Positions 16,264-25,269 of a stretch of DNA of 50,402 nucleotides are shown one piece after another. The DNA comes from JBQLZQ01 sp052168355 (GTDB lineage Bacteria; Pseudomonadota; Alphaproteobacteria; DSM-16000; Inquilinaceae), in the NCBI GenBank assembly GCA_052168355.1, contig JBQLZQ010000038.1, positions 1-50,402 on the forward strand, written 5' to 3'. Within the stretch, counting starts at the first letter, position 1. Every line of letters starts with the position of its first letter. The notes under the pieces are model-generated. The model searched no databases. It was given only the letters and a program-made list of their open reading frames with translations, and was not told the DNA's origin. Position numbers and translations under genes: made by a program.

Positions 16264-16902
16264 TTACGGATAGAGGCGGACAGTGCGCCAGCCGGCTTGC
16301 TCCCGCTCATAGACCAGCCGGTCGTGGAGCCGGAATTGCCGATTGTGCCAAAACTCGATCCGGCGCGGCAGGACCCGGAACCCCGACCAGTGATCGGGGC
16401 GCGGGATCTGGCCCACACCGAATTTCATCGTATAGTCGGCGACCCGCTTGACCAGATCGCCACGGCCTTTCAGGGGCCGCGACTGGGTGGACGCCCAGGC
16501 GCCGATCCTTGAGCCGCGCGGCCGGCTGGCGAAATAGGCGTCGGCTTCGGCGGGCTCCACCGATTCCACCGCTCCCTCCACCCGCACCTGCCGCCGCAGG
16601 CTTTTCCAGTGGAAACACAGGGCGGCCTGCGGATTGGCGGCCAATTCGCCGCCCTTGCGGCTTTCCAGGTTCGTGTAGAAGACGAACCCCCCATCGTCGA
16701 CCCCCTTGAGCAGGACCATGCGGGCGGACGGCGCCCCATCGGTTCCGGCGGTCGCCAGAGTCATGGCGTTGGGGTCGTTGGGCTCGGCCCGCTCGGCATC
16801 GGCTAGCCAGACGCGAAACAGGTCGATAGGATCGTCCACGGCGGCGAGTTCGGGCTCGTCCTCTCGGTCGATATCCGTCTCAATCATCCCGATTTCAGCC
16901 AT
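16264..16902 (-). CDS. pdxH: Pyridoxamine 5'-phosphate oxidase
   Basis: A 212-residue FMN enzyme oxidising pyridoxamine or pyridoxine phosphate to pyridoxal 5'-phosphate, last step of vitamin B6 synthesis and salvage. Motifs are EPNDPNAMTLAT, SARMVLLKGVDDGGFVFYTN (FMN and phosphate contacts), CFHWKSLRRQVRVEG and the C-terminal HDRLVYERE..GWRTVRLYP. The start is ambiguous: ATG 16902 gives the usual length, but in-frame ATG 16929 or GTG 16953 are possible, and none has a convincing ribosome-binding site. It is divergent from the lipoprotein gene. The product supplies the cofactor used by HemA in this same window. Confidence 0.95.
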   Translation of the reverse strand: MAEIGMIETDIDREDEPELAAVDDPIDLFRVWLADAERAEPNDPNAMTLATAGTDGAPSARMVLLKGVDDGGFVFYTNLESRKGGELAANPQAALCFHWKSLRRQVRVEGAVESVEPAEADAYFASRPRGSRIGAWASTQSRPLKGRGDLVKRVADYTMKFGVGQIPRPDHWSGFRVLPRRIEFWHNRQFRLHDRLVYEREQAGWRTVRLYP

Positions 16903-16987
16903 AGTTGCGACGTATTCAGCGGCCACCATAGAAGATAACAAGGGTTTGTCCACGGGTGGCCGCCATCTTCGGAGGGAACCGGCGGTC

Positions 16988-17003
16988 CCTAACCGACGTT
17001 AGG
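16988..17003 (+). promoter_or_regulatory. Palindrome in the pdxH / lipoprotein intergenic region
   Basis: CCTAAC-CGAC-GTTAGG: six-base perfect arms around CGAC, located between two divergent genes. The right arm runs into the AGGAGG that precedes a short upstream reading frame. It could be an operator or an RNA hairpin. No known motif is recognised. Confidence 0.35.
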
Positions 17004-17009
17004 AGGTTT

Positions 17010-17063
17010 ATGTGCCCCTATGCCCATTCCAGAGCGTTCAGAAGGATGACAACCGATGAATAA
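17010..17063 (+). CDS. Possible 17-codon upstream ORF overlapping the lipoprotein start
   Basis: ATG at 17010 follows AGGAGG with a short 3-nt spacer and encodes MCPYAHSRAFRRMTTDE before TAA at 17061. The stop overlaps the start of the lipoprotein gene (ATG 17056), an arrangement that allows terminating ribosomes to restart. The main gene also has its own GAAGGA at 17041-17046, so the short frame may be incidental. Confidence 0.3.
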   Translation: MCPYAHSRAFRRMTTDE

Positions 17064-17529
17064 GATCAAGACTATTACGGCCGCCCTTGTGGCCTCGGCC
17101 TTTCTGGGGGCGTGTCAGGATGTCGGCACCAAACAGGCGGTCGGCACGGGCGGCGGCGCCATCGCCGGCGGTTTGCTCGGGTCGCAGATCGGTGGCGGAA
17201 CCGGGCAGCTTGTGGCCACGGGGGCCGGCGCCCTTCTGGGCGCGTTCCTGGGTGGCGAGATCGGCAAGTCGCTGGACCGCGCCGATCAGGCGGCGGCCAA
17301 CCAAGCCGCCCAGCGGGCCTTCGAAACCTCGCCCAGCGGCACCACCGCGTCCTGGCAGAACCCCGATTCGGGCAACCGCGGCACCATCACGCCGCAGAGC
17401 GCCTACACCAACAATCAGGGGCGGCCCTGCCGCAACTTTACCCAGACCATCTACGTCGACGGCCAGGCCCAGACGGCGAACGGCACCGCCTGCCGCAACG
17501 CCGACGGCACCTGGACCGTCACCAGCTGA
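17056..17529 (+). CDS. Glycine-zipper 2TM lipoprotein, 17-kDa surface antigen type
   Basis: A 157-residue probable outer-membrane lipoprotein. The lipobox is LGAC with Cys20 after a basic-hydrophobic signal (MNKIKTITAALVASAF). Residues about 30-75 form a glycine zipper (GGGAIAGGLLGSQIGGGTGQ and GAGALLGAFLGGEIGKSLD). The C-terminal part holds two Cys (CRNFTQTIYVDGQ and ACRNADGTW), as in the RT0821/Lpp0805 surface-protein family. It is usually linked to envelope integrity; exact role unknown. It is followed by a strong intrinsic terminator, so it is probably monocistronic. Its neighbours pdxH and dnaJ-like are usual for alphaproteobacteria. Confidence 0.92.
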   Translation: MNKIKTITAALVASAFLGACQDVGTKQAVGTGGGAIAGGLLGSQIGGGTGQLVATGAGALLGAFLGGEIGKSLDRADQAAANQAAQRAFETSPSGTTASWQNPDSGNRGTITPQSAYTNNQGRPCRNFTQTIYVDGQAQTANGTACRNADGTWTVTS

Positions 17530-17558
17530 TCGAAGACCCTTTTCGGGATCCAACGCTC

Positions 17559-17588
17559 AAGGCCAGACCCGCGGGGTCTGGCCTTTTT
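17559..17588 (+). terminator. Intrinsic terminator after the lipoprotein gene
   Basis: GGCCAGACCC (17561-17570), GCG loop, GGGTCTGGCC (17574-17583), then TTTTT. The ten-base-pair GC-rich stem plus U-tract is a textbook rho-independent terminator, about 30 nt after the stop codon. Confidence 0.92.
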
Positions 17589-17744
17589 CCTGCGCCGGAG
17601 CGGTGCAGACCATATCCTATTTCGAAACAGGCTCTCAGGTAAGGCATTGTTAACCGCTCCCCGGCACTGTTGTTTCGCCGGGTCCCGTCGGCTGGCGCGA
17701 TCGCGCCGGTCCGGACCGGTTTCCCTTCGGTTCATGGGTGCACT

Positions 17745-18587
17745 GTGGTCGATCCCTACGCCGTCCTGGGCGTATCGCCCAAGGCCGAACAGGACGAAAT
17801 CAAGAAGGCGCATCGCCGGCTGGTCAAGGAGTTTCATCCTGACCTGAACCCCGGCGATCCCATTGTCGCGCAGCGCTTCAAGGACATCACCGCGGCTTAC
17901 GCCGTGGTCGGCAGCCCCGACCTGCGGGCCAAGTTCGACGACGGCGAGATCGACAGCGACGGCCGTCCGCGTCGCGGCCGGCCCCATGGGCGGCGGCGGT
18001 CGGGAGCGGGATTCCGGCCCGGCGGCATGTTCGAGGACATGTTCGGCCGCGGCGTCCGGACCAAGGGGGTCAATGTCACCTACGTCCTGTCGGTGCCGTT
18101 CGTCGACGCGGCCAAGGGCGGCAAGCGCCGCCTGACCCTGGCCGACGGCAGCAGCGTCGATGTCGCCATCCCGCCGGCCACCGATCATGGCCAGGTGCTG
18201 CGCCTCAAGAAGCGCGGATTGCCGGGCATGGGCGGCGGCCCGGCGGGGGACGCCCTGGTCGAAATCGCCGTCGAACCGCATCCGCACTTCACCCGCAAGG
18301 GCATCGACATCCATCTCGAGGTTCCGGTGACCCTGCACGAGGCAGCCCTTGGCGCCACCCTGGAGGTGCCGACCATCGACGGAAGGGCGATCCTGAAGCT
18401 GCCGCCCGGGGCCCATGCCGGCCGGGCCGTGCGGCTGCGCGGCAAGGGGTTGGCCGCCGGAGGCGGACGGGGCGACCAATATGTCCGGTTTCGGATCGTG
18501 CTGCCCGACGATCCCGACGGCGCCCTGGCGGCTTTTCTCAAGGGCTGGACACCCAAGCACAAGACATCGCCGCGCGACGGGCTGTAG
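17745..18587 (+). CDS. DnaJ-class co-chaperone (CbpA-like, no zinc finger)
   Basis: A 280-residue Hsp40-type protein. The J domain occupies about residues 1-65 with the HPD signature in VKEFHPDLNPGD, needed to stimulate DnaK ATPase. A Gly/Arg/Phe-rich linker (FRPGGMFEDMFGRG) is followed by two beta-barrel substrate domains (about residues 100-275: KRRLTLADGSSVDVAIPP, and IHLEVPVTLHEAALGATLEVPTIDG). The Cys4 zinc region of DnaJ is absent, as in CbpA. GTG 17745 (VVDPYAVLGVS) is preferred to the longer frame from 17670, because family homology begins there. Confidence 0.92.
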   Translation: MVDPYAVLGVSPKAEQDEIKKAHRRLVKEFHPDLNPGDPIVAQRFKDITAAYAVVGSPDLRAKFDDGEIDSDGRPRRGRPHGRRRSGAGFRPGGMFEDMFGRGVRTKGVNVTYVLSVPFVDAAKGGKRRLTLADGSSVDVAIPPATDHGQVLRLKKRGLPGMGGGPAGDALVEIAVEPHPHFTRKGIDIHLEVPVTLHEAALGATLEVPTIDGRAILKLPPGAHAGRAVRLRGKGLAAGGGRGDQYVRFRIVLPDDPDGALAAFLKGWTPKHKTSPRDGL

Positions 18588-18609
18588 CGCCGCTTCGTGC
18601 CGGCGGCCC

Positions 18610-19917
18610 CTACCCCGCCCGCTGCGTCGGTACCGCCCGCGGTTCCGACCCGGCTGCATCGGTATTGACATCGACGATGAGGTCGCGCAACGGCACCGAC
18701 AGCAACGCCTGTTGTTCCTGGTCCGCGCGGTCGACCAGGGCGGCCGCTTTTTCCTGCCAGGGCTGGGCGATGCCGTCGATACCGACCGAGCCGCGCAACC
18801 CCGCGCCCAGCGCCCGGGCAAGATCGTAAAGGGTGGCGGAGGACAGATCGCGCGACACCAGCCATGCGCCGTTGGCCGACCGTTCGATGAATTTGCGCCG
18901 ACGCAACTCGTCGAGCATGCCGTCCAGGACCGCGCCGCCGACCGGGACCCGCTTGACCAGGGTCCGCCGGCGCAGCCCGACCCCCAGGCGCGACGCCGCC
19001 GCCAGTTCGTGCAGGATGGCCAGGGCGACGGACAGGCGCTGTCCCGACAAGAGCTGTTCGACACCCGCGCCCCACAGCTTGCCCGCCCGCCATTCGGGCA
19101 GTGCCGCCGCGATCAGGGCGCCGATCAGCACCACCGACCAGACCAGGTACAGCCAGATCAGGAAGATCGGCACGGTGGCCAACGCGCCATAGATGGTCTG
19201 GTAGGCGGGGAAGGTCTGCAGATACAACGCAAACCCGGCCTTGGACAGTTCCAGGCACACGGCGGCAACCGCCGCCCCGATGACCGCGTCCCAGGTGCGG
19301 ATGGCGCGGTTGGGGATGACCGCATAGAGGACGGTCAGTCCGATGAATTCGAAGATTCCCGGCAGCAGGTCGGCGAGGATCCCCCACCCCGCCCCGCCCC
19401 CGATCCGGTCGGAAATCAGAAACTGGGTGGTCAGGGACACGCTGGCGGCGACCAGAAGCGGCGTCATGGTCAGGATCGCCCAGAACGACAGCAACCGGAT
19501 CAGAAGGCCCCGCGATTCGCGGACCCGCCAGATCTTGTTGAAAGCCGCTTCGATGGTCGACAGAAGCAGGATCGAGGTGACCATCAAGCCGATGACCCCA
19601 AGGCTGGTCAGGCGCGTCGTGTTGCGCGTGAACCCCAGCAGATACTCCTGCACCACCTCGCCCACTTGGGGCACCAGGTTGGTGAAGATCAGGGACTGAA
19701 CATTGGCCCGCACCTCGGCGAAGGCTGGAAAGGCCGAGAGAATACCGACGGTGATGGTGGTCAGTGGCACCAGGGCCAACAGCGACGTGTAGGTCAGGGC
19801 GGCGGCCGACTGCAGGCAATCGTCCTTGAAAAACCGGGAGATAGCGTACGTTGTGAAGGTGCGCACGTCGCGCAGGACGTCGGTCAATTTGGGCCATCGG
19901 CCGGCCAGCCGCTTCAT
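18610..19917 (-). CDS. YihY/BrkB family inner-membrane protein with C-terminal extension
   Basis: A 435-residue protein. Residues about 1-290 are the YihY domain: FFKDDCLQSAAALTYTSLLALVPLTTITVGIL near the N-terminus, then about six membrane helices and ASVSLTTQFLISDRI, typical of the family once misnamed ribonuclease BN. The last 130 or so residues form a soluble cytoplasmic domain (VALAILHELAAASRLGVGLRRRTL...LDELRRRKFIERSANGAWLVSRDL) that looks like a winged helix. Function is unknown. The start is ATG 19917; the open frame above it is fabI antisense. It is convergent with dnaJ-like and divergent from fabI. Confidence 0.9.
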   Translation of the reverse strand: MKRLAGRWPKLTDVLRDVRTFTTYAISRFFKDDCLQSAAALTYTSLLALVPLTTITVGILSAFPAFAEVRANVQSLIFTNLVPQVGEVVQEYLLGFTRNTTRLTSLGVIGLMVTSILLLSTIEAAFNKIWRVRESRGLLIRLLSFWAILTMTPLLVAASVSLTTQFLISDRIGGGAGWGILADLLPGIFEFIGLTVLYAVIPNRAIRTWDAVIGAAVAAVCLELSKAGFALYLQTFPAYQTIYGALATVPIFLIWLYLVWSVVLIGALIAAALPEWRAGKLWGAGVEQLLSGQRLSVALAILHELAAASRLGVGLRRRTLVKRVPVGGAVLDGMLDELRRRKFIERSANGAWLVSRDLSSATLYDLARALGAGLRGSVGIDGIAQPWQEKAAALVDRADQEQQALLSVPLRDLIVDVNTDAAGSEPRAVPTQRAG

Positions 19918-20025
19918 GGCCGTGTCCGGCCCCGACCCCCTGTCGGCCGTGGTTTGACCGGTGGGGCCATTGGTGTAGGATCGGCGCTCTTTTGCAAGCA
20001 ACCGTTTTTGTATCGAGGCAGGCGC

Positions 20026-20865
20026 ATGACCGTTCCCTCTCCGCTGATGGCCGGCAAGCGCGGCATTGTGATGGGCGTCGCCAACGACCGATCCATCGCC
20101 TGGGGCATCGCCAGCGCCTGCGCCGCCCATGGCGCCGAACTGGCGTTCACCTATCAGGGTGATGCATTGGCCAAGCGTGTCAAGCCGCTGGCTGAATCCG
20201 TTGGCTCCACCCTGGTGTTGCCGTGCGACGTCAGCGACGATTCCAGCATCGCCGACACGTTCGATCTGCTGGGCCGCGAGTGGGGATCGCTGGACTTTAT
20301 GGTTCATGCCATCGCCTTTTCCGACAAGGCGGAGCTGGACGGCGCCTACCTCAACACCACGCGGGCCAACTTCCAGCGCACCATGGATATTTCCTGCTAC
20401 AGCCTGACGGCGGTGGCGCAGCGCGCGGCGCCCCTGATGACCGGCGGGGGCAGCATCCTGACCCTGACCTATTACGGTGCCGAAAAGGTCATGCCCCATT
20501 ACAACGTCATGGGCGTGGCCAAGGCCGCGCTGGAGGCCAGCGTTCGCTATCTGGCCACCGACCTCGGCGCAAAGGGCATACGTTGCAACGCCATTTCCGC
20601 GGGGCCGATCAAAACCCTGGCGGCCAGCGGAATCGGCGATTTCCGTTACATCCTGAAATGGAACGAGCTGAACGCTCCGCTGCAGCGGAATGTGACCATC
20701 GCCGAGGTCGGCGATTCCGGTCTTTATCTGCTCAGCGATCTGGGCCGCGGCGTCACCGGCGAGGTTCACCACGTCGATTGCGGCTATCACACCGTGGGCA
20801 TGGTGGCGGTGGACAACGCCGGCGCCACGGCCCAGCTTCTGGGCGCCCTGGCGCCCGAGCAGTGA
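20026..20865 (+). CDS. fabI: Enoyl-[acyl-carrier-protein] reductase (NADH)
   Basis: A 279-residue short-chain dehydrogenase catalysing the last reduction of each fatty-acid elongation cycle. The nucleotide-binding start is GKRGIVMGVANDRSIAWGIA. The FabI catalytic pair is visible as Y-x6-K in HYNVMGVAKAALEA, with the FabI-specific SGPIKT-like loop as SAGPIKTLAASGI. The start is ATG 20026, with GAGGCAGG upstream. It is relevant to the DSF locus because RpfF uses acyl-ACP intermediates. The next gene, aroC, starts 50 nt later. Confidence 0.97.
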   Translation: MTVPSPLMAGKRGIVMGVANDRSIAWGIASACAAHGAELAFTYQGDALAKRVKPLAESVGSTLVLPCDVSDDSSIADTFDLLGREWGSLDFMVHAIAFSDKAELDGAYLNTTRANFQRTMDISCYSLTAVAQRAAPLMTGGGSILTLTYYGAEKVMPHYNVMGVAKAALEASVRYLATDLGAKGIRCNAISAGPIKTLAASGIGDFRYILKWNELNAPLQRNVTIAEVGDSGLYLLSDLGRGVTGEVHHVDCGYHTVGMVAVDNAGATAQLLGALAPEQ

Positions 20866-20915
20866 TTAAGATCCTCTTCCTTTCCGCAGATTTTTTTGTG
20901 GTTTAGGTCAGACAC

Positions 20916-21989
20916 ATGGCCGGAAACAGCTTCGGCACCCTGTTCCGCTTCACCACTTGGGGTGAAAGCCACGGCCCCGCGATCGGCGTTGTCGTCGACG
21001 GTGTGCCGCCGCGTCTGGCCCTGACCGAGGCCGATATCCAGGTCCATCTGGATCGCCGGCGCCCGGGCCAGTCCCGTTACACCACCCAACGCCGGGAACC
21101 CGACCAGGTGCGCATCCTGTCGGGTGTTTTCGAGGGACAGACGACGGGCGCGCCGGTGTCGCTGATGATCGAGAACCAGGACCAGCGGTCGCGGGACTAT
21201 GGCGACATCGCCCGAACGTTCCGCCCCGGCCATGCCGACTATACCTATTGGGCCAAGTACGGCATCCGCGACTATCGCGGCGGCGGCCGATCCTCGGCGC
21301 GGGAAACGGCGTGCCGCGTGGCCGCCGGGGCCGTCGCCCGGATCGCCCTGGGATCCGCCGTCGCGGTGCGTGGCGCGCTGGTCCAGATGGGGCCGCATCG
21401 GATCGACCGGGACCGCTGGGACTGGGACGAAGTCGCCCGCAACCCCTTTTTCTGTCCCGACGCCGAAACGGCGGCCCTGTGGGCCGACTATCTGGACGGT
21501 GTCCGCAAGAGCGGATCGAGCATCGGCGCGGTTATCGAGGTCGTCGCGTCGGGCGTGCCCGCCGGCTGGGGCGACCCGATTTACGCCAAGCTGGACAGCG
21601 ATCTGGCCCGCGCGATGATGACCATCAACGCCGTCAAGGGGGTCGAGATCGGCAACGGGTTCGCCGCCGCCGCCCTGTCGGGCGAGGACAACGCCGACGA
21701 GATGCGCCGGGGGCCCGACGGCACTGTCGCCTTCCTGTCCAACAATGCCGGCGGCATATTGGGCGGCATCTCCAGCGGTCAGGACGTGGTGGTGCGGTTC
21801 GCCGTCAAGCCGACCAGTTCCATCCTGACGCCGCGCCGCACCGTCGATCAGGACGGGCAGGAAACGGAGATCGCGACCAAGGGACGGCACGACCCCTGCG
21901 TGGGCATCCGCGCCGTGCCGGTGGGCGAGGCCATGATGGCGGTCGTGCTGGCCGACCATGCCATGCGCCACCGCGCCCAGTGCGGCTGA
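20916..21989 (+). CDS. aroC: Chorismate synthase
   Basis: A 357-residue FMN-dependent enzyme converting 5-enolpyruvylshikimate-3-phosphate to chorismate, the last common step of aromatic amino acid synthesis. Signatures are FTTWGESHGPAIG (about residues 10-22), RPGHADYTYWAKYG, DYRGGGRSSARETACRVAAGA and, near the C-terminus, RHDPCVGIRAVPVGEAMMAVVLADH. The length is normal. It probably shares a transcript with fabI and the downstream AhpD-like gene. Confidence 0.98.
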   Translation: MAGNSFGTLFRFTTWGESHGPAIGVVVDGVPPRLALTEADIQVHLDRRRPGQSRYTTQRREPDQVRILSGVFEGQTTGAPVSLMIENQDQRSRDYGDIARTFRPGHADYTYWAKYGIRDYRGGGRSSARETACRVAAGAVARIALGSAVAVRGALVQMGPHRIDRDRWDWDEVARNPFFCPDAETAALWADYLDGVRKSGSSIGAVIEVVASGVPAGWGDPIYAKLDSDLARAMMTINAVKGVEIGNGFAAAALSGEDNADEMRRGPDGTVAFLSNNAGGILGGISSGQDVVVRFAVKPTSSILTPRRTVDQDGQETEIATKGRHDPCVGIRAVPVGEAMMAVVLADHAMRHRAQCG

Positions 21990-22031
21990 CGACGACACGA
22001 CGGACAGCGTGATCCTGGAGGAATCTCGGCC

Positions 22032-22604
22032 ATGCCCCAACCCGATCATGTCATGCGCCTGCGCACCCCCGACCCGGGCGGGCTGGACGAGGATCTGAAG
22101 GCCTATCTGGACACCTGCCAGCAGAAGCTGGGCATGGTTCCCAACGTCCTGCGCGCCTACGCGCTGCGCCCCGCCAAGCTGCGGACCTTCATCGCCCTCT
22201 ACAACGAGCTGATGCTGGGCGACAGCGGCCTGTCGAAGCTGGAGCGGGAGATGATCGCCGTCGTCGTGTCGTCGGCGAACCGCTGCTATTACTGCCTGGC
22301 CGCCCATGGCCAGGCGGTCCGCTATCGGTCCGGCGACCCGCAGCTTGGCGAGATGATGGTCATGAACTATCGGGTGGCGGACCTGGAGCCGCGCCAGCGG
22401 GCGATGTTGGATTTTGCCTGGACGCTGACCGTGACGCCCTACGCGGTGGACGAAGACGACCGCGCGGCCCTGCGGGGTCACGGCTTCAGCGACGAGGACA
22501 TCTTCGACATCTGCGACGTCGCCGGCTTCTTCAACATGTCGAACCGCGTGGCGTCGGGCGTTGATATGATGCCCAATCCCGACTATCACAGCATGGACCG
22601 CTGA
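22032..22604 (+). CDS. Peroxidase-related / carboxymuconolactone decarboxylase-like (AhpD fold) protein
   Basis: A 190-residue protein of the AhpD-like family. The redox CxxC-plus-His motif is visible as NRCYYCLAAHGQAV (about residues 81-94), and LSKLEREMIAVVVSSAN precedes it. The downstream LEPRQRAMLDFAWTLT and DEDIFDICDVAGFFNMSNRVASG segments match the peroxidase-related subgroup. It probably reduces peroxides with a thiol partner; the exact partner is unknown. A GGAGGAA ribosome-binding site precedes ATG 22032. It lies between aroC and sppA on the same strand. Confidence 0.88.
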   Translation: MPQPDHVMRLRTPDPGGLDEDLKAYLDTCQQKLGMVPNVLRAYALRPAKLRTFIALYNELMLGDSGLSKLEREMIAVVVSSANRCYYCLAAHGQAVRYRSGDPQLGEMMVMNYRVADLEPRQRAMLDFAWTLTVTPYAVDEDDRAALRGHGFSDEDIFDICDVAGFFNMSNRVASGVDMMPNPDYHSMDR

Positions 22605-22660
22605 TCGGGCGCGGAAATTGCGACCGGCGGACGGATTGGGTTGCATAGGGCATCGGATCG

Positions 22661-24424
22661 ATGGGGCGGTTTCTTCTCTACGTGCTGGCCGTGATCGGCT
22701 TCCTGAGCCTGGTCGCGGTCGCCGGCGCGGGCTGGTTGGCCTACGACTTCATCGCCTCCGACGACGCCGAAGAGGCGCCCGACAGAATGGTGCTGGTCGT
22801 CGATCTGCGCGAAGACCCGCCCGAAGGCCCCCCGGCCACGCCGCTGCTCGAGGCGCTGGGGCCGCAGCAGCCCACGGTCCGGGAAATCACCGAGGCCATC
22901 GACCGGGCCCGCGACGACGACCGGGTCGGGGCCTTGGTCGCCATACTGGGCGGCGACACGTTTGGCCCGGCCAAGGCCCAGGACATCCGCGACGCCGTCA
23001 TCCGTTTCCGGGAGTCCGGCAAGCCGGCCCTGGCCCATTCCACCAGTCTTGGCGAATTGGGGCCGGGGACCATCGCCCACTACGTGGCGGCGTCCTTCGA
23101 TGAAATCTGGCTTCAGCCCGGGGGGTTCGTCGGCCTCACCGGTATTCATGTCGAGATCCCGTTCGCGGCCGACGCGCTCGACGATTTTGGCATCGAACCC
23201 GACTTACTGCGCAGCGGGAGGTTCAAATCCTTTCCGGAAATCTTTACCGAAACCGGGTTTTCGCCGGCCAACCGGGAGATGACGGAAAGCCTGGTCGGCG
23301 ATCTGTTCGACCAGATCGTCGCCGGCATCGCGGAGGGGCGCGGCCTGGCCCCCGCCGAGGTCGAGCGGCTGATCGATACGGGCCCGCACACGGCCCAGGC
23401 CGCGCTCGATGCGGGTCTGATCGACGGGCTGATCACGGCGGCGGATTTCAGCGGCATGGTCGAGGAACGGACCAGCCGGTTCGCGGTGACCGTCGAACCG
23501 TCGGACTATCTCGCCTTCGAGGTGGAGGACGAGATCGTCCCGGCCGGGCGGGTGGCCCTGATCCACGCCGTCGGCACCATCCAGCAAGGCCGCAGCGTCG
23601 ACGGCACGTTGATGGGCGTGCTGATGGGGGCCGATACGGTGGCGGGCGCCATCGAGCAGGCCATCGAAGACCCCGGCATCGACGCCATCCTGTTGCGCAT
23701 CGACAGCGGCGGCGGGTCGGCCATCGGATCGGCAACCATCGGCGAGGCGGTGCGCAACGCCGTGGCACAGGGAAAGCCGGTCATCGCGTCGATGGCCGGG
23801 GCGGCCGCGTCCGGCGGCTATTGGATCGCCGCGGAAACCTCCGAAATCGTGGCACAGCCCGGCACGCTGACCGGATCCATCGGCGTGTTCGGGGGAAAAT
23901 TCGTACTGGAAGGCCTGTGGCGCGACCTGGGGGTCAACTGGCAGGGCGTCCAGCGCGGCCGGATGGCCGACATCTGGACCTTCAACCGGCCATACAGCCC
24001 GGCCCAGGAAGCACAGCTGACGGTCCTGATCGACGACATCTACCAGCGTTTCATCACCCTGGTGGCGCGGGGCCGCGGTCTGAGCCCGGCCCAGGTGGAC
24101 GCCATCGCCCAAGGCCGCGTGTGGACCGGCGCCCAGGCGCTGGAGCTGGGTCTGGTCGACCGGCTGGGCGGACTGGACGCGGCTCTGGCCGCGGCGCGGG
24201 AGCGGCTGGCCCTGGCCCCGGATGCGCCACTGGACATCGTGCAGTTGCCGGAACCGCCCTCGCCTTTCGCCGAAGCGCTCGATCTTCTGTCCGGTGTCCG
24301 CACCGGCGACAGCGCGGCCCTGGCCGTGCTGGACCGTCTGGGTCCCTTGGCGGGCGCCGCCGGGCCTCTGGCCGACCCCGCCACCACTGTGCTGCGGATG
24401 CCGGAGATCCAATTCTCGCGGTAG
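22661..24424 (+). CDS. sppA: Signal peptide peptidase SppA, 67K type
   Basis: A 587-residue membrane-bound serine protease that degrades leftover signal peptides in the inner membrane. An N-terminal anchor (FLLYVLAVIGFLSLVAVAGAGWLAYDFI) is followed by two peptidase-S49 repeats. The Ser-Lys dyad is recognisable: Lys in LRSGRFKSFPEIF (N-terminal repeat) and the nucleophile Ser in AGAAASGGYWIAA (C-terminal repeat), followed by TGSIGVFGGKF. The length fits the double-domain E. coli type. It is convergent with tlyA, with 50 nt between the stops. Confidence 0.95.
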   Translation: MGRFLLYVLAVIGFLSLVAVAGAGWLAYDFIASDDAEEAPDRMVLVVDLREDPPEGPPATPLLEALGPQQPTVREITEAIDRARDDDRVGALVAILGGDTFGPAKAQDIRDAVIRFRESGKPALAHSTSLGELGPGTIAHYVAASFDEIWLQPGGFVGLTGIHVEIPFAADALDDFGIEPDLLRSGRFKSFPEIFTETGFSPANREMTESLVGDLFDQIVAGIAEGRGLAPAEVERLIDTGPHTAQAALDAGLIDGLITAADFSGMVEERTSRFAVTVEPSDYLAFEVEDEIVPAGRVALIHAVGTIQQGRSVDGTLMGVLMGADTVAGAIEQAIEDPGIDAILLRIDSGGGSAIGSATIGEAVRNAVAQGKPVIASMAGAAASGGYWIAAETSEIVAQPGTLTGSIGVFGGKFVLEGLWRDLGVNWQGVQRGRMADIWTFNRPYSPAQEAQLTVLIDDIYQRFITLVARGRGLSPAQVDAIAQGRVWTGAQALELGLVDRLGGLDAALAAARERLALAPDAPLDIVQLPEPPSPFAEALDLLSGVRTGDSAALAVLDRLGPLAGAAGPLADPATTVLRMPEIQFSR

Positions 24425-24474
24425 GGAGTGCTCTGGAAATACGATGCCAAGCGTCTTTTCGCCAGCAACCTTGT

Positions 24475-25242
24475 TTATTTTTCAGACTGTTCTTCTTGAT
24501 CTTTAATTGCGAAAATTAGGAATTCCACGTTGCCTTCGGGACCGGTGATCGGGCTTTTGTCGAGCCCCAGCACCCGCCACCCGGCCTGATCGCCGATCCA
24601 CGCGGCCACATCGTCGCATACGCGGCGACGCAGAGCCGGGTCGCGGACCACGCCGCCCTTGCCCACCTCGCCCCGCCCGACCTCGAACTGGGGTTTGATC
24701 AGCGCGATCAGGCGGGCGCCCGACCGAGCCAGCGCCATGGGCGCCGGCAGGACCTTGGCGAGGCCGATAAAGCTGGCGTCGCAGACCACCAGATCCACCG
24801 GCTCCGGCACCAGACCGGAATCCAGATGGCGGGCGTTGGTCCGCTCCAGAACGACGACGCGCGGGTCCCGACGCAGGGACCAGGCAAGCTGGCCGTGTCC
24901 CACATCGACGGCATAGACACGCGCCGCACCGCGCTGCAGCAGGACATCGGTAAAGCCGCCCGTGGACGCCCCGATATCGAGTGCAACCGCGCCGGTCGGG
25001 TCGACGGCGAAGACATCGAGGGCATGGGCCAGCTTGATGCCGCCGCGACCGACCCAGGGATGGTCCTGCCCCTTGACCGTCAGGATCGTGTCCGGCGCCA
25101 CCGGCTCGCCCGGTTTAGCGATGCGGCGGGTTCCGGCGAACACCACGCCGGCCATGATCAATGCCTGGGCCCGGCTGCGGCTTTCCGTCAGCCCGCGATC
25201 GACCATGGCCTGATCGGCGCGGCGGCGCGGCGGCTGGGCCAT
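24475..25242 (-). CDS. tlyA: TlyA family rRNA (cytidine-2'-O)-methyltransferase
   Basis: A 255-residue protein with an N-terminal S4 RNA-binding domain (RADQAMVDRGLTESRSRAQALIMAGVV) and a Rossmann methyltransferase domain. The latter shows the SAM motif ALDIGASTGGFTDVLLQRGA, KDEK-type residues and VDLVVCDASFIGLAKVLPA. TlyA methylates 16S and 23S rRNA; older databases call it haemolysin A. It is 27 nt downstream of dxs, a common pairing in alphaproteobacteria, and likely in the same operon. Confidence 0.95.
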   Translation of the reverse strand: MAQPPRRRADQAMVDRGLTESRSRAQALIMAGVVFAGTRRIAKPGEPVAPDTILTVKGQDHPWVGRGGIKLAHALDVFAVDPTGAVALDIGASTGGFTDVLLQRGAARVYAVDVGHGQLAWSLRRDPRVVVLERTNARHLDSGLVPEPVDLVVCDASFIGLAKVLPAPMALARSGARLIALIKPQFEVGRGEVGKGGVVRDPALRRRVCDDVAAWIGDQAGWRVLGLDKSPITGPEGNVEFLIFAIKDQEEQSEK

Positions 25243-25269
25243 CGGTGACGGGCAACGGGCCTGCGGGCG

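Noticed and set aside
18415..20025. In-frame extension of fabI to an 816-codon frame
   Set aside because: The upstream part is antisense to yihY. FabI homology begins at ATG 20026 with its own ribosome-binding site.
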